64,000 nucleotides of DNA from Erinaceus europaeus (lineage: Eukaryota > Chordata > Mammalia > Eulipotyphla > Erinaceidae), in assembly GCF_950295315.1 (NCBI RefSeq), contig NC_080164.1:57117296-57181295 (forward strand), read 5' to 3'. The position numbers and the translations under genes are program-made. The notes under the pieces are model-generated. The model did no database searches. It was given only the letters and a program-made list of their open reading frames with translations, and was not told the origin of the DNA. Shown one piece after another: positions 9,551 through 18,935 of the stretch. Positions within the stretch are counted from its first letter, which is position 1; the number at the start of each line of letters is the position of its first letter.

Positions 9551-10280
9551 ATTTAAGAAAGGATTAATTAACAAAACCATAGGGTAGGAGGGGTACAACC
9601 CCACACAATTCCCACCACACAATCTCCATATCCCACCCCCTCCCCCGATAGCTTTCCCATTCTCTATCCCTCTGGGAGCATGGACCCAGGGTCATTGTGG
9701 GTTGCAGAAGGTAGAAGGTCTGGCTTCTGTAATTGCTTCCCCGCTGAACATGGGCGTTGACTGGTCGGTCCATACTCCCAGTCTGCCTCTCTCTTTCCCT
9801 AGTAGGGTGGGTCTCTGGGGAAGCTGAGCTCCAGGACACATTGGTGGGGTCTTCAATCCAGGGAAGTCTGGCCGGCATCCTGATGACACCTGGAACCTGG
9901 TGACTGAAAAGAGAGTTAACATACAAAGCCAAACAAATTGTTGAGCAATCATGGACCCAAAGCTTGGAAAAGTGGAGAGGAAGTATTAGGGAGGTACTCA
10001 CTGCAAACTCTAGTGTACTTCTGCTTTCTTACTTTGGTGCCATACTCCAAACTCAGTCAATTTCTGCTTTGCGTTTCTACTTCTTCTTTTTTTTTTTTTT
10101 TTACATGCATAACATTCCCCAGATTCCCATTTAACAATACAACCCCCACTATTTCATTCATCATCTTTCATGGACCTGTATTCTCCCCACCCACCCACCC
10201 ACCCCAGAGTCTTTTACTTTGGTGTAATACTCCAATTCCATTTCAGGTTCGACTTGTGTTTTCTTTTCTAATCTTGTTTT
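9551..10280 (-). other. 3' UTR of the young L1, mosaic
   Basis: In the L1 sense direction, the stretch after ORF2 first matches the short-type 3' UTR (10280 down to about 10103). An internal A-run of about 16 follows (10102-10087). Then comes a long-type 3' UTR with an internal deletion (10086-9551). AATAAA-like sequence precedes the final poly(A). Short open frames on either strand here are not genes. Confidence 0.75.
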
Positions 10281-12419
10281 TCAACTTCGGCCTGAGAGTG
10301 AGATCATCCCGTATTCATCCTTCTGTTTCTGACTTATTTCACTCAACATGATTTTTTCAAGGTCCATCCAAGATCGGCTGAAAATGGTGAAGTCACCATT
10401 TTTTACAGCTGAGTAGTATTCCATTGTGTATATATACCACAACTTGCTCAGCCACTCATCTGTTGTTGGACACCTGGGTTGCTTCCAGGTTTTGGCTATT
10501 ACAAATTGTGCTGCCAAGAACATATGTGTACACAGATCTTTTTGGATGGCTGTTTTGGGTTCCTTAGGATATATCCCCAGGAGGGGAATCGCAGGGTCAT
10601 AGGGGAGGTCCATTTCTAGCCTTCTGAGAGTTCTCCAGACTGTTCTCCACAGAGGTTGGACCAATTGACATTCCCACCAGCAGTGCAGGAGGGTTCCTTT
10701 GACCCCACACCCTCTCCAGCATTTGCTGCTGTTACCTTTTCTGATGTGTGACATTCTCACAGGAGTGAAGTGATATCTCATTGTTGTCTTGATTTGCATT
10801 TCTCTGACAATCAGAGACTTGGAGCATTTTTTCATGTGTTTCTCAGCCTTTTGGATCTCTTCTGTGGTGAATATTTTGTCCAAGTCCTCCCCCCATTTTT
10901 GGATGGGGTTATTTGTTGTCTTATTGTTGAGTCTGGCAAGCTCTTTATATATGTTGGTTATTAAACTCTTATCTGATGTATGGCATGTAAAGATCTTCTC
11001 CCATTCTGTGAGGGGTCTCTTGATTTGGGTAGTGGTTTCTTTTGCTGTGAAGAAGCTTTTTAATTTGATGTAGTCCCATAGGTTTATACTTGCCTTAGTC
11101 TTCCTTGTAATTGGATTCGTTTCATTGAAAATGTCTTTAAAATTTATGCGGAAAAAAGTTCTGCCAATATTTTCCTCTAAGTATCTGATAGTTTCTGGTC
11201 TAACATCCAAGTCCTTGATCCACTTGGAATTTACTTTTGTATTTGGTGAAATACAGTGATTCAGTTTCATTCTTCTGCATGTTTCAACCCATTGTTTCCA
11301 ACACCATTTGTTGAAGAGACTCTGCTTCCCCCATATAATAGTCTGGGCCCCTTTGTCAAAGATTAGATGTCCATACGTGTGGGGCCTCATTTCTGGGCTC
11401 TCAATTCTATTCCACTGGTCAGTGTGTCTGTTCATGTTCCAGTACCAAGCAGTTTTGATGACAATGGCCCTATAATACAGTTTGAGATCTGGCAGTGTGA
11501 TGCCTCCGGTTCTGTTCTTTTTTCTCAAGATCGTTTTGGCAATTCTAGGTCTTTTCTGGTTCCAGATAAACATTTGTAGCATTTTTTCTATTCTCCTAAA
11601 AAATGTGCTTGGGATCTTGATGGGGATAGCATTAAATTTGTAGATGGCTCTGGGTAATATATTCATTTTGATGATGTTAATTCTTCCAACCCATGAACAT
11701 GGAATATCTTTCCACTTCTTTGTGTCTTTTTCAATTTCTTTGAGTAGTGACTCATAATTTTCAGTATACAAGTCTTTCACTTCTTTGGTTAGGTTTATTC
11801 CTAGATATTTTATAGTTTTTGTTGCTATAGAAAAAGGAACTGATTTCTGGATTTCAATTTCTTCTAACTTAGTGTTTGCATAGAGGAATGCCACTGACTT
11901 TTGAATGTTAATTTTATAGCCTGACACATTACTGTATTGCCTGATGATTTCCAAAAGCTTCTTGCTGGATTCCTTAGGTTTTTCCATGTATACTATCATG
12001 TCATCTGCAAATAAGGAGAGTTTGACTTCTTCTCTTCCAATCTGTATGCCTTTAATTCCTTGCTCCTGCCTGATTGCTATGGCAAGAACTTCCAACACTA
12101 TGTTGAATAGTAATGGTGATAGTGGGCAGCCCTGTCTAGTACCTGATCTGAGGGGAAATGCTTCCAGTTTTTCACCATTGAGTATGATGTTGGCTGTAGG
12201 TTTGCTATATATAGACTCCACTATCTTCAGGAATTTTCCATCTATTCCTATTTTTTGTAGTGTTTTGATCATAAAGGGATGTTGTATTTTGTCAAAGGCT
12301 TTCTCTGCATCTATTGATATGACCATGTGGTTTTTGGTCTTGCTTTTGTTGATGTGGTGGATCACATTGATTGACTTATGTATATTAAACCAACCTTGCA
12401 TGCCTGGGATAAACCCCAC
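10281..12419 (-). pseudogene. L1 ORF2, C-terminal part: reverse transcriptase core to zinc-knuckle tail
   Basis: 712 codons are open. This part of ORF2p carries most of the reverse transcriptase used in target-primed reverse transcription. Visible motifs are [18 protein letters not shown] (the first catalytic Asp), [19 protein letters not shown], and the catalytic [11 protein letters not shown], followed by the thumb and the C-terminal Cys-rich motif [18 protein letters not shown] (C-x3-C-x7-H-x4-C). The true protein does not start at the internal Met. It continues in another frame from the upstream half (12424-14106). The junction is an A8 tract (plus strand 12437-12444), where one base fewer would restore the reading frame. 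That could be a real mutation or an assembly error. Confidence 0.92.
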
Positions 12420-12423
12420 TTGG

Positions 12424-14106
12424 TCATGATGAACAATTTTTTTTGATATACTGCTGTATCCGGTTGGCTAGAATTTTGTTCAATATTTTCGCATCTATGT
12501 TCATCAGAGATATTGGTCTGTAGTTTTCTTTTTTGGTTGTGTCCCTGTCTGCTTTTGGTATCAGGGTGATGTTGGCTTCATAGAAGCTGGCAGGGAGTAT
12601 TCCAGTGTCTTCAATCTCCTGGAAGACTTTTAAAAGTAGAGGTATTAGTTCTTCTTTGAAAGTTTTGTAGAATTCATTTGTAAAACCATCTGGTCCAGGA
12701 CTTTTATTTTTGGGAAGATTTTTGATAACTGTTTCAATTTCATTAGCTGTGATGGGCCTGTTCATGTTATCCACTTCCTCTTTACTTAGTTTTGGAAGTT
12801 GGTAGGTATCTAGGAAATCATTCATTTCTTCCAGGTTCTCTAGCTTGGTGGCATATAGTTGTTCATAGAAGCCTCGCATGATATGTTGAATTTCTGCAGT
12901 GTCTGTTGTGATTTCTCCTCTTTCATTTACTATCCGATTTATTTGGGTCTTCTCCCTTTTTTGTTTTGTGAGTCTGACTAAAGGTTTGTTGATTTTGTTT
13001 ACTCTTTCGAAGAACCAACATTTACTTTCATTGATCTTTTGTATGGTTTTCCTATTCTCAATGTTATTTATTTCTGCCCTAACTTTAGTAATTTCTGTCC
13101 TTCTGGTTGCTTTAGGATTCCTTTGTTGTTCTTCTTCTAGGTCTTTGAAATGTGCAATCAGGCTGTTTATTTGTGCCTTTTCTTGTTTCCTAATGTGTGC
13201 TTGTATAGCTATGAACTTCCCTCTTAGGACTGCTTTAGCTGTGTCCCAAATATTTTGATAGCTTGTGTCTTCATTTTCTTTGAACTCTCGAAACATTTTG
13301 AGTTCTTCCTTGATTTCCTCTTTGACCCAGAAGTTGTTAAGAAGTGTACTGTTGAGCTTCCACATTTTGGCACTGTTACTAATCTTTTGTTGATTGTTAA
13401 ATGTTAGTTTAATTCCACTGTGGTCTGAGAAGATGCTTGGGATGATTTCAGTGCTCTTGAATAGGCTGATGCTGTCTTTGTGGCCTAACGTATGGTCTAT
13501 CCTTGAGAATGATCCATGTGGATTTGAGTAAAATGTGTATTCCAGTTTCTTGGGATGAATGACTCTGAAAATGTCCAATAGTTCTAGTTTATCTATCTCT
13601 TCATTTAGCTCCCTTATGTCTTTACTGATTTTCTGCCTGGATGATCTGTCAAGTTGAGATAGTGGGGTGTTGAAGTCCCCTACTATGATTATGTTACTGT
13701 TAATATATTGTTGTAGCTCTTTCAGTAGAAGTTTGATGTATTTAGATGGCTTCTCATTGGGTGCATAGATATTAATAATTGTTAAGTCCTCTTGATTGAC
13801 TGATCCTCTGAGCATTAAGTAGTGTCCATTCCTATCTTTTTTAATCTTATCTATTTTAAAGTCTATCATGTCAGATATGAGAATAGCTGTTCCTGCCCTT
13901 TTTTGTGGGCCATTGGCTTGAATGATAGTTTTCCATCCTTTCACTTTAAGTCTGTGTTTGTCTTGTTGAGTTAGGTGAGTTTCCTGTAGACAACATATTG
14001 TTGGGTTGTGTTTTCTGATCCATCTTCCTACTCTGTGTCTTTTAATAGGTGAATTCAGGCCATTGACATTTATTGATATCAAAGATTGAAGATATTTTAA
14101 CGCCAT
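12424..14106 (-). pseudogene. L1 ORF2, N-terminal part: AP-endonuclease domain and start of RT
   Basis: 560 codons are open from a good ATG ([18 protein letters not shown]). The apurinic-like endonuclease that nicks target DNA spans roughly residues 8-235: [16 protein letters not shown] (catalytic Glu), [26 protein letters not shown] and [10 protein letters not shown] (catalytic His). After a linker, the RT N-terminal motifs appear: [16 protein letters not shown] and [20 protein letters not shown]. The frame closes at 12424 just after the A8 tract and resumes as the 10281-12419 half. A 56-bp spacer separates it from ORF1, as usual in L1. Confidence 0.92.
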
Positions 14107-14162
14107 TCTTGTAGAGTTTTAGAGTGTTTTGATATATGTCCTATTTGTGGTGGTCTGACTGT

Positions 14163-15137
14163 TTATAGGAGACCTTTCAGAACTTCTTTCAGGGCAGGCT
14201 TGGTGATGGTTGCTTCCTTCAACTGTTGCTTGTCTGAGAAGGTTTTGATGTTTCCATCTAGTCTGAATGACAATCTAGCAGGATATAGTATTCTTGGCTG
14301 AAAGCCTTTCTCATTGAGCACTCGATAGATATCTTGCCATTCTCTTCTGGCCTGTAGTGTTTGTATGGAGAAGTCTGCTGCTAATCTTATGGGTTTTCCT
14401 TTGTAGGTGACTCTTTGTTTTTCTCTTGCAGCCTTGAGGATCCTTTCTTTATCCTTATTCCTTTCCAATCTAAGTATGACATGTCTTGGTGTCTTTAGGT
14501 CTGGGTTAATTCTGTTTGGGACCCTCTGGGCTTCTTGAATCTTTATGTCTTTGGTGTTGTCTAGACTAGAGAAATTTTCAGCTATTATGGCCTGGAGAAT
14601 GCTTTCTTCCTCCCCTTCTCTTTTTTCCTCTGGTAAGCCAATAATGCGTATATTGTTTCTTTTGAAGTCATCCCATAGGACTCTGTTGTTGTTTTCAGCA
14701 TCTCTTAATCTCTTTTTGAGATCTCTTACTTCTTTTTTTGTTGTCTCTAATTCATCCTCAATTTTGCTAATTCTGTCTTCAGCCTCATTGATTCTATTCT
14801 CTCTGCCCTCTACTGCTTTCTGGAGTTCATCTATTTTGTTGCCCTGCTGTGATACTGTTTTAGCTTGTTCAGCTAGTTGCCTTCTTAGCTCAGAGATTTC
14901 ATCTTTCAGCTCTCTAATAACCATGAGATAATTAGAATTTTCTTCCATATTCTCATTTGTTGTTCCTGCATTTCTGATTACAATTTTTTCAAATTCTTTA
15001 CTCACTCCTGTTATTATTTCCTTAGCTAATGTTTGGATGTTGAACTCGTTGTTTTGTGCTTCACCCTCTGGAGGACTTTTAGCTGGACTCTTGTCCTGGT
15101 TCGAGTCTCCAATATTTTTTCTTGTTGTTTTAACCAT
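14163..15137 (-). CDS. L1 ORF1 protein (RNA-binding chaperone), intact
   Basis: 324 codons, ATG to stop with no break. ORF1p coats L1 RNA and acts as a nucleic-acid chaperone in the L1 ribonucleoprotein. Visible are a short acidic/polar N-terminus, a long heptad-rich coiled coil (roughly residues 70-150, with ELRRQLAEQAKTVSQQGNKI and EDRISKIEDELETTKKEV), the RRM-like domain starting with NIRIIGLPEE (about residue 162), and the C-terminal domain with RVPNRINPDLKTPRHVILRL, YKGKPIRLAADFS and the PARLSFRLDG end. Length is close to the usual 330-370. It lies just upstream of ORF2 on the same strand and is presumably expressed from the element's own 5' UTR promoter. Confidence 0.93.
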   Translation of the reverse strand: MVKTTRKNIGDSNQDKSPAKSPPEGEAQNNEFNIQTLAKEIITGVSKEFEKIVIRNAGTTNENMEENSNYLMVIRELKDEISELRRQLAEQAKTVSQQGNKIDELQKAVEGRENRINEAEDRISKIEDELETTKKEVRDLKKRLRDAENNNRVLWDDFKRNNIRIIGLPEEKREGEEESILQAIIAENFSSLDNTKDIKIQEAQRVPNRINPDLKTPRHVILRLERNKDKERILKAAREKQRVTYKGKPIRLAADFSIQTLQARREWQDIYRVLNEKGFQPRILYPARLSFRLDGNIKTFSDKQQLKEATITKPALKEVLKGLL

Positions 15138-15775
15138 TTTAAATAAGTTAACAATTTTTTCAATCCCTGAGTTGGAGTTCAGTGGTGTAAAAGCCTTTTT
15201 TTTTTCCCCTGTAGGCTATGGGAGCCTGAGGGCTTTTAAACTATCAATAGGCTTCTTAGCTTAATCACTGACTCCTGACCAAGAGATAAAGCAGGGTGTG
15301 GCAGAGATAATCCAGTGGTTACACAAAGAGACTTTCACAGCCCCTCAGCTATGCCACCGAGGTATAGGTCTTCTGAGTTTCCCGGTTAGATCTCTGTACC
15401 CTGGTGTCCCTCCCTGTTGCTGCTCCAGATTCTGAGGGTAGTAGCAATGGAGACTCAGAGTTGCACTTGGTGAGTCTCTGGGGAGTCCTTTCCTTCCTTC
15501 AGCTGTCCCCTTGTTGGTGGAGCAGACTGAAGGTGGTGTCTCCACTGACAAACTGTCGAACTGTTAGCAGTCACTTAATCTCTCCTTAGGTCCCTCTCTC
15601 CTCTCTGTCACCAGCCACGCGTGTTTGTACTCACGGGTGATTTACTGGTTTTCTGTGGTCATTCTAGTCCTGTCTTGTTTCGGTCCGGGTGGTCTCCTTT
15701 GGTATTCCTAGTTGATCTGGGAGAGGAGAGGAGAGGAGAGAAAGCGATCTGCTGCTCGTAGCTCCGCCTCCGGAA
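15138..15775 (-). promoter_or_regulatory. L1 5' UTR, presumptive internal promoter
   Basis: About 640 bp lie between the element's 5' boundary (set by the target duplication) and the ORF1 ATG. The extreme 5' end is GC- and CpG-richer (GGAGGCGGAGCTACGAGCAG). It contains a segment similar to an old SINE in antisense (15285-15345). L1 5' UTRs are known to carry a pol II promoter. Promoter activity here is inferred, not seen. Confidence 0.7.
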
Positions 15776-16234
15776 CCATTTCTGGCACTCTTACAGTTCT
15801 CCAGACTGTTCTCCACAGAGGTTGGACCAATTGACATTCCCACCAACAGTGTAGGAGTGTTCCTTTGACCCCACAACCTCTCCAGCATTTGTTGCTGTTA
15901 CCTTTTCTGATGTATGACATGCTCACAGGAGTGAAGTGGTATCTCATTGTTGTCTTTATTTGCATTTTTCTGACAATCAAAGACTTGGAGTATTTTTTCA
16001 CATGTTTCTCAGGCTTTTGGATCTCTTCTGTGGTGAATATTCTGTTTGTGTCCTCTCCCCATTTTTGCATGGGGTTATTTGTTTTCTTGTTGTTGAGCTT
16101 TGAAAGATCTTTATATATTTTGGTTATTAGCCTCTTGTCTTATGTATGGCATGTAAAGATCTTCTCCCATTCTGTGAGATGTCTCTTGGTTTGGGTAGTG
16201 GTTTCTTTTACTGTGCAGAAGCTTTTTAATATTT
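15776..16234 (-). mobile_element. old L1, right part, including right target duplication of the young L1
   Basis: It resumes the older L1 at CCATTTCTGGCACTCTT and continues with ORF2 C-terminal coding sequence in antisense ([18 protein letters not shown] visible on the minus strand, broken later). It ends at GAAGCTTTTTAAT, the 5' truncation point. Confidence 0.9.
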
Positions 16235-16510
16235 ATTTATTTATTCCCTTTTGTTACCCTTATTGTTTTATTATTGTAGTTATTATTTTTGTTTTTATTG
16301 ATGTCGTTGAATTGGATAGGACAGAGAGAAATGGAGAGAGGAGGGGTAGACAGAGAGGGGAGAGAAAGATAGACACCTGCAGACTTACTTCACCTGTAAA
16401 GTGACTCCCCTGCAGGTGGGGAACTGGGGGCTTGAACTGGGATCCTTATGCTGATCCTTGTGCTCTGCCCCACCTGCGCTTAACCTGCTGTGCTACTGCC
16501 CAACTCCCAA
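16235..16510 (-). mobile_element. SINE, right part of the copy split by the old L1
   Basis: A near-complete minus-strand SINE (CCTGCAGGTGGGGAACTGGGGGCTTGAACTGGG, then CCCAACTCCC head) ends at the outer duplication 16511-16525. Its tail repeats part of the 8823-8906 segment. The L1 therefore duplicated an unusually long target, or a second SINE was involved. Confidence 0.7.
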
Positions 16511-16525
16511 TATATATTCTTTTAA

Positions 16526-17009
16526 ATGTTTCTTTACACAGTCATTGAATGCATGTAAGAGAAGATACTGGAAAGACAATGTGAAGTATGGTAACTTAAC
16601 CTATAACTGCAGAAGAATAAAGCATTTGTCTAGTGAAACTGTACTTTATTTGGAAGCAAAAAATCAGTTATTGGCTTATTTCTACTAATTTTGTTTGTAA
16701 CTCCAAGAAAATTACTTATGCTGTCTGCAGTCAACTTCTTATCATCAAATAGAGAAATTTGCATTTCTTCCATTGCCTGCCTTATTCAAAGTGTCACGGA
16801 AACCAAAATTAGACAATTATGTGATGGTTGCTGATTTTTAACAGTAAATATGTAGTAATATTAGATTTAGTGTAAGGCAAAAAAGTGTATTATGTATTTG
16901 GAGGGTACAATAATATTTTCTTGTAATCACTTGCATATGCCATTTTATACTCATATTATAAAAATATTCATGAATTTTTTCTAAACAATTTAGAGTTATA
17001 TTCATCTTG
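16526..17009. other. unique AT-rich DNA
   Basis: No repeat or gene was recognised. Confidence 0.5.
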
Positions 17010-17090
17010 TAAAAGGAGAGAGGGAGAGAGAGGGGGAGAGAGAGAAGGAGAGGGAGAGGGAGGGGAGAGAGAGAGAGAGATAGAGATCCT
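17010..17090. repeat. (GA)n/(GGGA)n purine tract
   Basis: A purine-only stretch, probably the expanded purine part of an old minus-strand SINE. Another lies at 17455-17512. Confidence 0.9.
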
Positions 17091-17159
17091 CATCAGAAAA
17101 CAGATAGATCAGACCCAAAATTTCATACACGCATAGTACTCAACTCAGCAGTGCAATTT

Positions 17160-17512
17160 AAACTTAAACAAACATTTTCTGGGTCAAGAGTATACACCTT
17201 ACTAAGAAGTAGCCCCTGGATTCAAGTGACAACACCATAGGGTAGTATCATGGGTGAGCCGTGAACTTCATGGGTGATGGAACAGTGCTGAGCTATCACC
17301 ATCTTTGTCTTTCTTGCCTTCTGCCTCCACCCCTCAGAAAAAACAAACAAACAAACAGAACCTAGAATGAACATATCATTGACTTGAAAGTCCTGAGTTC
17401 AGTTCCCAGCTTGTTAAAAAATATGAACTAAAATAAATAGACCTGTGTGTGTGAAAGACAGAGAGAGGGAGAGAGGGAGAGACAGAGAGAGAGACAGAGA
17501 GAGAGGTGATCT
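17160..17512 (+). mobile_element. two degraded plus-strand SINE pieces and a GA tract
   Basis: 17165-17360 shows CCTGGATTCAAGTGACAAC (B-box side), a GCAGTGCTGAGCTA-like body and an AAACAAACAAACAAACAG tail. 17385-17440 shows CCTGAGTTCAGTTCCCAGC followed by an A-rich tail, then (GA)n. Confidence 0.45.
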
Positions 17513-17824
17513 TTTGTTGGTCTAGACAAGTTTTTTTAGTTTACCAAATCCCTTTGAAAGGGAAATTATTATTATTACTGTTAATATTATTGTTATTATT
17601 ATTTATAGTCAACAAATCCTTAGGATAAAATGGGTCCAATTCCAAACAATTCCCACCACCATAGATCCGCATCTATCCCCATCCATTGGAAGATTTCTTA
17701 TCCCTCTGGGAGTATGGACTCAGGATTATTATAGGGCACAGAAGGTGGAACGTCTGGCTTCTGTAATTACTTTTCTACTGGACATGCACATTGACAGGTT
17801 GATCCAAACCCCCAGCCTGTTTCT

Positions 17825-18143
17825 TTTTCTTTTCTTTTTTTAATTTTTATTTATAAAACGGAAACTCTGACAAAAACCATAGGATAAAAGGGGTACAACG
17901 CCACACAGTTCCCACCACCAGAACTCCATATCCCATCCCCTCTCCTGATAGCTATCCTATTCTTTATCCCTCTGGAAGTTTGGACCCAGGGTCACTAAGG
18001 GGGCCAGAAGGTAGCACACTGGGTTAAGTGCACATAGCATAAAGTGCAAGGATCCAGGTTCGAGCCCCCGGCTCCCCAGCTTCAGGGGGAGGGGAGTCTC
18101 TTCACAAGCAGTGATGCAGGCCCGCAGGTGTCTATCTTTCTCT
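17825..18143 (-). mobile_element. chimeric L1-3' end/SINE insertion with one 14-bp target duplication
   Basis: The direct repeat CCCAGCCTGTTTCT lies at 17811-17824 and 18144-18157. Between the repeats, 17825-17998 is an L1 3' UTR end in minus orientation (T-rich tail at the left). 17999-18143 is a SINE in plus orientation, starting at its true 5' head and cut in the CTTTCTCTCCC body. The two parts share one pair of duplications and so arrived together. Confidence 0.8.
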
Positions 18144-18772
18144 CCCAGCCTGTTTCTGTCTTTCGTAACTGAAGCAGGGCTCTGAAGAGGTGAGGTTCCA
18201 GAACACATTTGGTGAGGTCATCAGCCCAGGGAAGTCAGGTTCATATCATGGTAGCATCTGCAGTTTGGTGGCTGAAAAGCATTAAGATATAAAGCAGAAC
18301 AAAATGTTTAATAATCAGAAACTTAAAGATAAGTATAGAGCAGATGAGATTTGGGGTCTCCATTTTGGAAAAAGCTAGGAAGTTTATTTTAGGTATATTC
18401 TATGACTTTACTAATTTTTGCCTGAGCCTAACAGCTAACATGCAGGCGGGCTAAAAGTATTGTCTGGAGAGATTGTTTCAGAGTTGGAATTAAGGAGTTC
18501 TATGAGCTAGGAAAGCTCTCACCAGAGTAATGGAGCTGAAGGTTTGACATCTCTGGACAGTGTCCAAAGTGAAACATGTCAAGGTGATACTGGTTGCATT
18601 GATTTGGTTGAGATCAACAGATATAGTATCAAATGATAAGGACTGAGAGAACCATGAAGGAGAAGAAGCCATGCCCCAAAGGTTCCAGGACTGGGAGAAA
18701 TATGGACTTTATAGATATTGGGGCAAGTTTCTGCTGTCTTAGATTTTAATAAAATAATAATAGTAATAATAG

Positions 18773-18935
18773 TCCAAGGTTTGGGTTGATGGTATCATGG
18801 TTATGCAAAGAGACTCTCATGCCTCAGGCTTCAAAGTCCCAAGTTCAATTCCCCCACACCACCATAAACCAAAGCTGAACAGCAGTGCTTTGGTGAAATA
18901 ATAATAATAATACAATAAGAAAAATTTTAAAAAGG
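18773..18935 (+). mobile_element. older SINE family (type C), plus strand
   Basis: It has GGTTATGCAAAGAGACTCTC, a B-box-like AAGTTCAATTCCCCCAC, CCATAAACCAAAGCTGAACAGCAGTGCT, then an AATAATAAT tail. The head differs from the main SINE family. It also occurs at 50302 and 61060 and, in part, within L1 5' UTRs. Confidence 0.75.

Larger units (their letters stand above)
9484..15775 (-). mobile_element. full-length, nearly intact L1 retrotransposon
   Basis: The element is about 6.3 kb and reads on the minus strand: 5' UTR (about 15138-15775), ORF1, a 56-bp spacer, ORF2, a mosaic 3' UTR and poly(A). It has a 17-bp perfect target duplication and inserted into the old L1 whose halves lie at 8907-9483 and 15776-16234. 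ORF1 is open. ORF2 is open except for one apparent single-base insertion in an A-tract. The A-tail (9484-9550 in plus coordinates) has an internal non-A segment. Of the L1 copies in the window it looks the youngest. Confidence 0.93.

Noticed and set aside
10770..15264. Several plus-strand open frames of 60-160 codons
   Set aside because: They are antisense shadows of L1 ORF1 and ORF2. Their composition (Ser/Leu/Phe-rich) follows from the A-rich sense strand.
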